Shown piece by piece: positions 50,153-60,420 of a stretch of DNA of 64,000 nucleotides. Source of the DNA: Paramacrobiotus metropolitanus (lineage: Eukaryota; Tardigrada; Eutardigrada; Parachela; Macrobiotidae); contig NW_026570221.1 of assembly GCF_019649055.1 (NCBI RefSeq), positions 1,054,001 through 1,118,000 of the forward strand. The letters run 5' to 3'. Under the pieces are notes generated by a model that was not told the DNA's origin, did not search any database, and saw nothing but the letters and a program-made list of their open reading frames with translations. The position numbers and the translations under genes are program-made. Positions within the stretch are counted from its first letter, which is position 1, and each line of letters begins with the position of its first letter.

Positions 50153-51035
50153 ATGAAGAAATGGTTAAGGGTGAATTTGCCTCGGGCCATTATGAATAAG
50201 GTACGAAGCAAACGACCATCTACTGGACGGTCCAGATCGTCGTCCACAAACAGTGAGGAATCGACACACAGTTCCGGTAAAATACATTTTCGGCTTTTGT
50301 CGCCACTATATTTTTCATCATATAAGCTGCTCGTTTAATAACTGATTTGGATATTGATGCTACTTAATGGTTACCGTATACTGATTTAACTGCATATTTG
50401 GCAGGTCATCCGACCTGCAAAAATGTCGAAGAATTGGTTTCACTGCACTCAACGCCGCTTGATCGCATGGAACTGCTACAAACACTCGCAATGCCTATTT
50501 TGGAAAATTTGCGAAATTTCCATGAGCAAGGGCAAACTGGATTTGAATTTCGACCAGATCGGATGATGCTCAGTGAAGCCGGAACTGTCGTATTGCAAGA
50601 GCGTCCGGAGAACGAAATGGAGGAAAAAGTTTCGAAACGACACTCAGACCAGGCATTCCGAAGCCTGCTTTACAGTTCGCCGGAAATGCTGCGTGGGACC
50701 GATGCAGACAACCCGGAAGTAGCTGCTTCATCTGATATCTGGAGTTTTGCTTGTCTATGTTTGTACATTCTGACCGGTAGTGACCCGGTTGTTTATCGTT
50801 TGCGCAAAGGCGAAGAAGTCTCGCTAAACCAGGATAAAAACCCTTTCGTGGCGGTAACCATGCACGTTGGCAACGGAGACAGCCGACCGGAGTACCGGCG
50901 ATTCTGTCAAGATTATGCCACTTTGGAGGAGTTATTTGCACAGTGTTTCCGCTATTTCCCGAGGATCGACCATCGGCCGCAGCGCTTTTAGAAAGTGCCT
51001 TTTTCCGAAACGAGTCACTAAATTGTCGAATGTAA
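50153..51035 (+). CDS. C-lobe-only protein kinase homologue (pseudokinase), copy 1
   Basis: Exons 50153-50276 and from 50405. A basic, Ser-rich N-terminus (MKKWLRVNLPRAIM, RSRSSSTNSEES) leads directly into a kinase C-lobe with no glycine loop, VAIK Lys or alpha-C region. LDRMELLQTLAMPILENL corresponds to helices D/E. GFEFRPDRMMLSEAGTVVLQ sits where HRDxKPxN and DFG belong, with the catalytic Asp and DFG both absent. YSSPEMLRG is the APE region and SDIWSFACLCLYILTG helix F; HVGNGDSRPEYRRF follows. The frame as given stops at 50991 after YFPRIDHRPQRF. A one-base shift at about 50959-50963 would instead continue PEDRPSAAALLESAFF to a stop at 51035, matching copy 2 (PEKRPTAAALLNSDF). Catalysis is not expected; scaffolding or regulation is inference. 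Confidence 0.65.
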
Positions 51036-52053
51036 TATCTGTTGACTATCAATGCCGTTGCAGATGTAAATGTAAAAGATGCTACCGTTTTATTTGCCTC
51101 AGCTGGATCTGGCGTTTAATTAAAGTATTTTTGATTAAGTTTATGATCTGTGGAGGTTTTGGTTCAATCAAGCATGCAATAAACCAAATCCTTACGTTAT
51201 TACGATGACCAGTTGAGGTGTATGGTGATTAAAATCATGCTGGTGATTTTATTTTGCATTTCGCAGGTAGTTACTAGAGTAGGTATTCCCGTCGACGATA
51301 AGTTAAAATTTTAACCGCATGTCTATTGGGCTAGACACTAAATAAAATGATATAAGTACGTAGAAGGATACTTAACAGAAAATGGAATCACGAGGAATAA
51401 CAACTGCCAAGTTGCCAACCACAACTGCGTGCCTACTGCACGCAGGCACGCAGCACACAAGTACTAAGCGTTGGTAGGTATCAGGAAGGACAATAATATA
51501 ATTTATTGAGACAACGTACAATTCATGTACAACATAAATATAATAATACGACTATATCAGCATGCAGGCAAATGATGTAATCTCCTACAGTTTACACTGT
51601 ACTGGGTCCAAGTATCAAGTTATATAGTACTTTCAAGTTATAGTATCAAGTTATATAGTGTATGACTACTTTCAAGGGTCATTGGCATTTTTGTGGGTTT
51701 ATTACAGAGGCCATAGGCAAAGCGTGGTGGGTACGCGTATTTAAATTGGGTCGATCAATTATCCCATCTATGAAAATGTATCAGCGTGCAGTTCATAAAA
51801 TTCAAATATGAACTGCTGATAGTTTAGAGCTGTTATCTCACTGCCGGCAGAGTTCAATGCTTCATAAAAACAAAGAAATGTTATAAAAATGATTGGCAAA
51901 ACAACGATTCGGTTTCATCCAATGTTTTGCAGAGTACTTTCAATTTTTCCTAACACTATTGTAACAGTGCGATTTAGCGAAAGAGTTGGACGTAAAAGGA
52001 TTACAGACTACAGTTGTCATGCCGAAGTGGTACGCTCATTTTCTTTTGTGTAG
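51036..52053. other. Spacer between the pseudokinase copies
   Basis: No further gene is visible. A short direct repetition (caagttatatagtactttcaagttatag) lies near 51615-51660. Confidence 0.5.
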
Positions 52054-52928
52054 GGTCAGCAACAAGAAATCCAGCAGGAGGCCAGCAGGCGCAGCTCTTG
52101 ACGAAACTGACGGAGCAGAAAGAATTGGTAAGCAAACGTATTAATTTTATCAATGCATCCATAAATGTAAAACCAGGCAAAGTAAACGCGGTTGAAAACG
52201 CGGTTTTTTTGAACACTTTATAATCTACGCATTCAAATTGTTACAGACGGAGATAGCATGCGAAATACCGAACAGCTGGTATCCCAGCAGCGCGGCTGTT
52301 CCGGTCGCCTGGAATTACTGTGCAGGCTGCTAAAACCGGTTTTGGAAGGGCTGGATCTCTTCACCTTCAGGGCAAAGCCGGTTTTGAATTCCGGCCGGAT
52401 TTGCTGCTGATTAGCGAAGCCGGCACTGTCAGCTTCCAAGAACGCGTCGAGCGTGAGATCGATGAAAGATACTTGAAGAAGCATCCGGAGCAGGCGATAC
52501 GGAGCCTGCTGTACAGTGCCCCGGAGGTACTACGCGGTGTGGAGAGAACAAACCTAGAAACAGCCAGGTGCTCCGATATCTGGGGTCTTGGTTGCTGGTG
52601 CGTGTATGTACTAAGCGGAAATGATCCGATGTTATACCGAAGACGGAAAGAAGAAGATATTTTGATAAATCAGGACAAGAACGCTTTTGTCGCCATTACG
52701 CTGCACGTGGGCAATGGGGACTCGCGACCGGAATACCGGCGATTTTGCCAGAATAATTCCGTTTTATTGGAGTTCTTCAGTCAGTGTTTCCAGTATGATC
52801 CGGAGAAACGACCGACTGCTGCTGCACTGCTAAACAGTGACTTTGTGTGTAATCCCTTGACCGGTGATCCGGCGTTCGATGGCGATTACGTGGATGGAGA
52901 ATCTTTTTGGAGAAACGATTCCGTTTAA
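52054..52928 (+). CDS. C-lobe-only protein kinase homologue (pseudokinase), copy 2, frameshifted
   Basis: Exons about 52054-52127 (VSNKKSSRRPAGAALDE) and from 52246 (MRNTEQLVSQQRGCSG). The start codon is not certain because the first exon shown lacks a Met. RLELLCRLLKPVLEGLDLF aligns with copy 1 (RMELLQTLAMPILENLRNF). A one-base shift at about 52357-52363 then moves the frame to GKAGFEFRPDLLLISEAG, and this frame stays open to 52928. YSAPEVLRG, SDIWGLGCWCVYVLSG, HVGNGDSRPEYRRF and YDPEKRPTAAALL follow the kinase C-lobe. As in copy 1, HRD and DFG are missing. The C-terminus (DYVDGESFWRNDSV) is acidic. It is either a pseudogene or an intact gene with one missing base in the assembly. Confidence 0.6.
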
Positions 52929-54018
52929 GAGCTTAGGTTCATCGTTCAGTCAGTGTGGATATTCGGTAGCAGGCAGAATACGTACGGTGAAATGAATTAC
53001 CCAAATTGTGCTTGCTAGTGATTAATAAGTTCTTATAGGACAACATGCACACACCGATATACAATTTCGATACTTGTGGTGTGCCGAACTGAGAGATCTG
53101 CGACCACGGATTCCCGCTGTCACCGGGGCAGAGTTGAACTAGAGTTTTTACCGGAATTTGTATCGGAAGTAGCAACAGCAGACGATCAACCAAGAGATAC
53201 TCAACAAAACCGCCGCAGATTCAAGGATTGTTATGAACTCTGCTTGAATGAATTACCGCACTCTGGGAGAACGTTCTGTTTGCCGAATTTAAATGATAAA
53301 TTACTATTTGCAATTTCGATGCTCAACCGATGCCGCTTTCGAAACAACAAGCCGAATAAAGCTATCGCGAAGTGTTTTACTTGCAGCATAGACTCGTTAT
53401 ACAAATTTCCATCGTAGCTGATAAACTTAATGCAGACTCTTTACATCATGTGAATTTACCATCAAATCTGCGCCGTGCAGTAAACGCTTATCAGCCATGC
53501 ATTCGCAATACGCGTACTTTTGGGTAAATCTGGGTTTTTTTAAAATTACCTACTACTGCAGATAGCAATTCAAAAAACCAGCTTTACTCAAAAGTACAAG
53601 CACATGGTTATTGTTATTTCACTCTTCGCAATTTCGTGGCGAGAAATTTAGTATAATGATATGAACACTGGATTTTGCAATAAAGAAATGTGACACTCTG
53701 ATGCGGCAGACTGACTTTTTTACGTAGAATAAGGTATAACGGAAAGAATGCTATGTGTTGTTTACTATCAGCAACTCGATACAGTTAGATGAATTTATCG
53801 GTGGTACAAAGCGTCAACGGAAAAGAATGATTGAATCAATGATTTCGCAAACAAAATCAATGAAAAGATATCTGCAAAAGGACAAACTATCGGATTGATT
53901 ATAATAGGCTAATAACAAGAAATGTTTATCACATTTGCAAAGCAGATCAAGCAGATCACAGCAACTATATGAGCATCACAAACTAAGCACATTAAAAATC
54001 TGAGCTGCACGGTGACCT
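52929..54018. other. Intergenic stretch, no firm gene
   Basis: A plus-strand frame at 53076-53417 and a minus-strand frame at 52939-53193 overlap. The latter contains CPGDSGNPW, which recalls a serine protease GDSGGP, but nothing else in it supports a protease. No other feature seen. Confidence 0.4.
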
Positions 54019-55249
54019 TTACTCACTCTGATCAAAATAGGGATGCTGCAGCAGTTGGGCAGCAGTTGGACGATGTTCGGTGTCGAATTCCAAACATGAC
54101 TCAATCAGTTCTAACAGCAGCCGATTAGCCACGACCTTTCGATCCAGTGGTGGCAGTTTAGGCTTAGCGAGACGTCGACCGACGTGGAACATAACCGGAG
54201 TAATGCCTTTGTGCACAACAAGGCCCTCACCACCGTCTCGCCATTCACAGATAACCGGTGCCTTTCCGGTAACCAGCACGATGCCCACACAACCAACACT
54301 CCATACATCAATCTTTCCGGAAATTTCTTCCTTGATTGTCGTCTATGTCGCCCAGTACGCGTAGCAGCTCAGGCGCGGCGTAACTAGGCGTGTAGGCATT
54401 GGTGACCTTTTCCGATTTCAACTGTCGTCCTACGGCGACACCCTCAAAATCGATGATAACGATGCGACCTTCTGGCATATGGAACACCAGGTTTTGCGGT
54501 TTAATATCGCAGTGGATCAACTGCAGATCGTGTTGATGTAAATAGTCCAAACCTTGAAGAACATCTCGAAGAATACGGCCTATTTTGCGGTGTTCGAAAT
54601 TCTGTCTAAAGCGTGATTGTATGGCCCATTCGAGTAGATTGCCGCCTGCAACAATCTCTTATCGTACAAGCATTATCGGTCAAACTGTATAAACAAAATG
54701 AACGTACTTACCTGTACAATGCCCTAGCGCCAAAAGGTAATGCACTTTACCGCCAATACAGCCGGCAACGTGCAAGCCATAGTAGCGAATAACGTTATCT
54801 TGGCGGATGTTTTTGATCAGCATTTCTGCCTCCAGTATGACCGATAGGAATTCTTTTGGACTCGGCGATGAGTTCCTTAATAACAAAGCGTCTGTCTCCA
54901 TGCTCAACAGAGAAAACATTCGTGCTGTAAATATGAAGCGGAGCCGGACGGTGGGTTAGGAAGTCAGGTGGACGAATCTCCACAAGGATCTTTTGGACAT
55001 CTGGGCTCTGGTTCGTCATCACGGGTACATGGTGTAATTCAGCTTGGTGTGGCCCCTTTTAACAGCACTGGCGAGTACGTAATATGTGTTGTAGTTGTTG
55101 TCATCCAGTTGTAGTGAAATGAGGTAGTATTTATGCAAACAGTCCTTATATAGACTTGTGATGACACTGTAATAGAACACGAATAGAAACACTGTCTCCA
55201 AGTGTTTGTGCCATGATAAAAGTCCTTTCAAAAAGCTGAGATCCATCAA
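54019..55249 (-). CDS. Protein kinase-like gene with both lobes, frame interrupted
   Basis: Convergent with the two pseudokinases. The 5' part (from about 55249, or MTNQSPDVQKILVEIRPPDF at 55019) leads to the N-lobe: FVIKEL (ATP-anchoring Lys) and ILEAEMLIKNI (alpha-C Glu), then VIRYYGLHVAG. After a gtaagt donor near 54709 the next exon gives GGNLLEWAIQ, GLDYLHQHDLQLIHCDIKPQ (HRD as HCD, catalytic Asp kept), IVIIDFEGVAVG (DFG as DFE), YAAPELL, IDVWSVGCVGIVLVTGKAP, FHVGRR and HRPTAAQLLQHPYF. One-base shifts are needed at an A-run near 54857-54862 and at CAAGGAAG near 54330-54335, and perhaps near 55015. The C-lobe loops (VMFHVG) match those of the pseudokinases (VTMHVG), so the three form a local family. 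MAP3K-like in feel but not assignable. Confidence 0.6.
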
Positions 55250-56631
55250 TGCGGGTGCTAAATAAAACGATAAGATTGCATTGTTAACTTTGGCTACTAA
55301 GCCTTATTTCTACAACACCAGTTCACGCACTTTTCAGCACTGAGTGAAAGTAGACGTTTGGTGGCATGTGGACGCGATAGCCTCATTTCTAACGAATGGG
55401 CCGCCTTTCTGATTATTAATTCCGCTGAGACAATATGTAATGACTGCGGATATCATTAGATTTGCGCCATTTTTGGTGCCTTTACGGCGTCCTGGTGATC
55501 GCTCATTAATTTTGTGTATTGTGTATAGTACTGAAAACCTGTGGAAGAAGTAAATGGTAAAAGCTGTACAATTTCAGTTAGGTTCTATGCGTTCCGCTAT
55601 TTTTTTAACGACAATGAATATTAATTTCGTTACGTATATACAGTATATGCCAGTATTTAGTAGAATGTCATATATAATTGCCGATAATGCTTTTGTCAGC
55701 AAAAGTAACTAAGTAAAAGTAATCCAATAAAAGTAATCCATTAAAAAATAAAAAATAAGGAATCTTTCACGTATAAAACCTGAACAGCTAGTGCAGCAGT
55801 AAAGAGCTTTTAATTTTAAAAACGATCACAAGTGAGCACTATATAATCAGAATCTCTTGCTATTTACTGGAAAAATTAATTACGGTAACAAAGTAAGCTT
55901 AATGTTCTGGATAGTTACTTTGACCAATTGACAGCATTTATACCATATTTGTACCGCAGTTCTCAAATAATTTGGATTGTTATTTCCTGATTAGAGATAT
56001 CCTTAAACAATTAATGAATCCATTGTATTTGTTCTTTGTAGACAATCGTTGAAATTCAATGACTCACTGTGACTGCATTTTTATTGATATGCCCGTTTGA
56101 ATGAGCCGCCCAGTTTTGACGGTGCATTGGACTTCTGCTATCAATACGGCCAAATTGTAAACTTTCGTAATAATAATATATCTCTACGCATCATCAGCTG
56201 ACAAATTTTCTGAACCATGATTATTTATCTGAACCTGTAGCCTAAAAACCCAAAAATTTTATTTAACTCAACAAGGCAACAGTTTTTAATAGAACAGGCC
56301 AACATGAACTGGAGCGCTGGAAAATCAGAAATTATTATGAGAGAAAATAATCTTGTTAGAATGGCCGGATTACAGAGCAGCAACAAAACGCAGTGGCGAT
56401 CAGGGTAAACGTGTATCTACTTAGCATCCCTCGATTCTCGTTGAAAGCAACGCGCTTGTACCGTTGTACCACTGCAAGCAAAAATTATTGTCATACTCAA
56501 AATAAAATAGACACTCGAAAATTCTGGCTGCTACAATTCCCTTTCCACGCTTACGTACACAGGCGCATGTACGCAAACCAACACTTACTCCGAGACCGCA
56601 CCAATTTTACATACATTACACTAATTCTAAT
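55250..56631. other. Intergenic stretch, no gene seen
   Basis: AT-rich with runs such as the agtaatccaa repetition near 55715-55745. No exon-like frame or domain on either strand. Confidence 0.55.
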
Positions 56632-59397
56632 TTACTTTTTAATTACCTCGATAGGAGAGAGTGGAACGTTTGGATGCGCCACAATCGGCATATTAACAAC
56701 GCCTGCGTACGTTTTCCCATCGTCACCAGTGCCAACGATGCCCATGACAATCGGATGTATATCCACCTCGTCCATAAGGATCTGTATAGCCGTAATACTG
56801 GCGATTTGCTTTTGTCCGGCGAGTAAACCTTGCGTGGTTTGTAGAGTGCTTTGGAAATTGGGGTCCATTAATTTGATTTCTTTTTTGGAGCCTGCAAAGA
56901 GTGTAGAGAAATAAGTACGGAAAAAGTTGTGCTGATGCATCTGAAATAAACAGAGAAATTTATGACATTGAGATTTTTCTAAATGACGACTTACTGTCCA
57001 CAACATAGTGATACGTTTTAAAATCACCAACGTTCAACATTGAGGATATACTGGTAAGCCCGGCCGTTCCTGCAATCGAATTCGGGCCGGAAGGCGTTGG
57101 ACAACTGGCGGCATGCGTGTCAAACAAACCATTGGTTGGGCAATGCAGAAGGCTGGCTCCGTTCTGCGGCGGAGGTAAAATGTATGAGTAGAACGAAAAT
57201 AGTGCTATATTATTATGAAGTTAATTTAGTTGCGAATCATGCCAGTTATAAGGCACAAAAATGAAAACAGCCCAGGTACTTATAATCTTACATTGTTAAT
57301 CAAGTTTAAATCAAATCCATCCGTGGTGTTTGTCTGATTTCTGTTCAGAAAAACTGGATTCACCGGCGGGACGAGGGTTGGTCCGCCGGGCGGCGGGAAG
57401 TACTCGGTCAGTAACTCAGGGTCACCAATGGGATTCAGGATATTGGTGGTCCAGTTAACAGTGTATTCCATAATGCAATTGCCTATAAAAAGAATTCACA
57501 GCTTCGTTACGTTTAGAATGCAAGCGATTCTTTCGAAACCGGCATAAGTACAAATAGTAACCACTTTCTTTACCGGAATACAACAAGTACGTCTGGTACG
57601 GTGAGTACGGTCCCAAAAGGAAGGACGACTCGTCGATGTTTCCCTGGCAAAAAGATTGCAGTGTGCACTGCGGAGCGGGGGTGGTGGTGGTAACCGTTGT
57701 AGTCGTTGTCGGCGCGGCCGTTGAAGTGGTGGTCGACGTGGTCGCCGTTGTCGTAGAAGTCGACGGCGTGGATGTTGATTGTGCTGTTGTCGTCACGGCC
57801 GGTGTACTGGAAACACTGGGCTTCGACGTCGAACCGCTAACAGTCGCTCGTGTGGTGCTGGTGACAATCGCCGCCGTTGTGGTCGTTGGGCGAGCTGTCG
57901 TTGTCGTTGGGCGAGTCGTGGTCGTAGGTGTCGTTGAATTCAGACGCGTTGTGGACGTTGACGGGCGGGCGGTAGACAGTGTCGTAGTCACGCGGGTTGT
58001 GGTTTTTGGAGTGTTTGCCCATGAGGTGTTCCACCGCTCAGCTTCGCAATCCCCTAATCATTAATTTAAAACATGTACCGCATTTCAGAATACATATATG
58101 AGATATAAGGGAGGTTTTGGGAAAGACAGTTTGTTCTTGATGTGCTTACTGCTTACAGTAGCGGCAGATACGAGGATTACAGCCGTACATATGACTGATC
58201 AGCTGACAGTCGGTTTGGCTCAGTCGTGGAATATCGGGCACGGCTTGCGGACCCCGACGGAAGGAGAAAGCAATGCTGCCCGGTCGGGCGAAGGCGGTCG
58301 GACGGTTGTGCGTGATACTGCAGGTGTCGTACGGTAGACCCATCCAAAAGTTTTCCAAGTACGCTTGTAAGAAATCGTATCGTTTGTATGCTTCCTAACA
58401 ATAGGTACAATGTGTAATAATTATACTATTATGTTATCTATGTATTTCAAAGTATTGCGGTATATATAAAGTTAAGTCTATCTCTAGAATTTTATTTTAA
58501 TAATAATGAATGATAAAGTCGTTTAATGGTTGCAGATATTATGTTTACCGGAAAGTCGATATTTTCCGGATGCAAACGGATATACTCGTTGCGATCCCAA
58601 CGCTGATGTTCATTCAAGCGACCCAGAGTGATGGCCCAGCCTTTCATCAATCCGACCAATGTCTCATTTAGACAACTATCCGGTCCACGCGGTACGACAA
58701 ACAACTGGTCGCGACCTTTTTGCGCGAAGCTATGACGGAACCCGGGAAAGGCTTTGCAGTACTGTTCCGGTCGGCTAAAACATCACATAATTTAAATCCT
58801 CAAACGCACCTTGGCCTGAACTGATTACTTTACTTATTGTGCAGGAACGGAGTGACCTTTATCTTGGGCCGGCGATCGCGACCATCGGTCTCTCTAAGCC
58901 GGATGCATCCCAGTAGATCGCGTTCAATAAAAGCAGCCGATTGTCGGATCCAGTACTGTTCCTTTGGACCTTTTGAATTTAAGTAATATATTCGGTAAAT
59001 TAAGTTCATGAACTACGAGTACATAGTCCAATGACAAATTCAGATTAGTGGAAAGTGCAGAGTAATTAATACTAGTGAATAAAGTCGCTCTTTTATATAG
59101 CTGGCCAGTATTAAACGATTTATACGTACTGTAGTATGGGTCAATGTAAAATAAAATTTCATTAGGATCCGGCCAGCGCCAGTAAAGGTCGATAGTAAAG
59201 AATAATCCGCGTTGAACATGATGGGCGTTACGCTTGTTCACTTCTTCGGATGGCGCTTCGCCGTCCATGGAAATAACTGTAAAAAAAACCTGCCGTGATA
59301 AAGATCGTCAAGTAATACTGATATTTCGTTTACCATCGGCTAACGCTTCCTGCAAGCTCAGGAAGAAGCACAAGGTTGTCAACACTAATTTCCACAT
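56632..59397 (-). CDS. Astacin-family (M12A) homologue without zinc site, with Thr-rich stalk
   Basis: Secreted protein of 636 aa. Nine exons: 59397-59334, 59276-59130, 58969-58834, 58774-58549, 58394-58157, 58053-57574, 57482-57292, 57163-56995, 56891-56632; all phases close. A signal peptide (MWKLVLTTLCFFLSLQEALA) is followed by an astacin domain: RWPDPNEILFYID, RQSAAFIERDLLGCIRL, CKAFPGFRHSF, NEHQRWDRNEYIRLHPENID, YDFLQAYLENFWMGLPYD, RPTAFARPGSI, LSQTDCQLISHMYGC. The zinc motif HExxHxxGxxH reads KGWAITLGRLN: all three His and the catalytic Glu are gone. The Met-turn SVMHY reads SITHN. It cannot be a normal metalloprotease. A Thr/Ser/Pro-rich mucin-like stretch (about residues 285-390) follows, then a unique C-terminal region (CTLQSFCQGNIDESSF, ILNPIGDPELLTEYFPPPGG, ASITAIQILMDEVDIHP) with no recognised domain. 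Confidence 0.9.
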
Positions 59398-60420
59398 TTT
59401 CGGCTGTTTAAAGTGACCAGCATATAGCAAACGATCTACAGTACAGCAGCTAGCCGCACAGACTTCTGGGATATGCGCGTTCGCGTTGCCTTTACTGGAC
59501 CGTCAGCGGTAGAATGGTCTCGTGGCACTCAAGTGATCCATAATAAGGCTTTTTAAAATTCGCTAAACCCTCCAAATCCTGCAATGCGTTAGCAAATCTT
59601 AATAAACCTGCCGCTTGAAAGCGTGCACGACAGCGGCCGTTGACGAAGATGTACGCTTGGAAAATGCTGTGCAAAGGAAAAATTTGGGACTTGTGCGCAT
59701 TTGATACATTATTATTCAAACGATATTTTGGGTATTTTAATGTGGGTAAATCATTCAACCTTATGTTGACTGTCACGAAAAATATTGTACGGTTGATACG
59801 TTTGTGACGCGGTTCTGCCCAGTAGTGACCTCTCTAAACGATAGATGACTCATGCGGTTTGCGTTATGTATTTTTAGCTACGCAGTTCCTGGGAACGCGG
59901 CCTCTGTTCAGGGAACAGCTCCACTGGGAGAATATCTAGATCCGTTGTTCGCTGTTCTTAGACCGCCTGCGGTACTTCTATAGTAATACGTACAGAGTAC
60001 TATGCTCGAGATCCCTGACATGCCATACTTATGGATTAATTCAATGAAGTAAACGTTCTGTGAATTATATTTACGCAGACCTTTCTCAGTTTTCTGCTCA
60101 ATATGCAGGACGTAGAAACCACAAAATTAATAACCATTATAGTACTATTAGGAAAGGACAGTTTAGTGTTTAAACAATATCAAAATTCGCTGAGCTATAC
60201 CGCTTCGTCGGCTACTGCTCTACGCCCATGCAAATGCTCTACGGGTAGGCATCGGGAAGACGGGGAACAGGGAGAGATGTCTCTGAAAAGTATCGACTAA
60301 CGCCAGAACAGTGTCAGTAAGAAATATTTTGCTCGAACGTACATAGTTATGGCTAGATAAAGGTAGAATACAGTTACCAGAATATAACAGAAGTACAGAC
60401 TGTTAAGAGTCGAACATATT
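59398..60420. other. Intergenic stretch with one possible minus-strand exon
   Basis: At 59665-59492 (-) a frame after a good acceptor (ctttgcacag) reads FQAYIFVNGRCRARFQAAGL and FANALQDLEGLANFKKPYYG to a stop. It is protein-like but I found no companion exons or family. The rest shows nothing. Confidence 0.35.

Noticed and set aside
52939-53193. Minus-strand frame with CPGDSGNPW resembling a serine protease active site
   Set aside because: No His or Asp motif, no flanking chymotrypsin-fold sequence, and GDSGNP alone is weak. Possibly chance.
54080-54387. Plus-strand frames of 94 and 67 codons
   Set aside because: They are antisense to the kinase C-lobe, which carries the conserved motifs.
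57636-58064. Val-rich plus-strand open frame of 142 codons
   Set aside because: It is the exact antisense of the Thr-rich ACC/ACG/ACA repeats of the astacin-like gene; low-complexity codons keep the opposite frame open.
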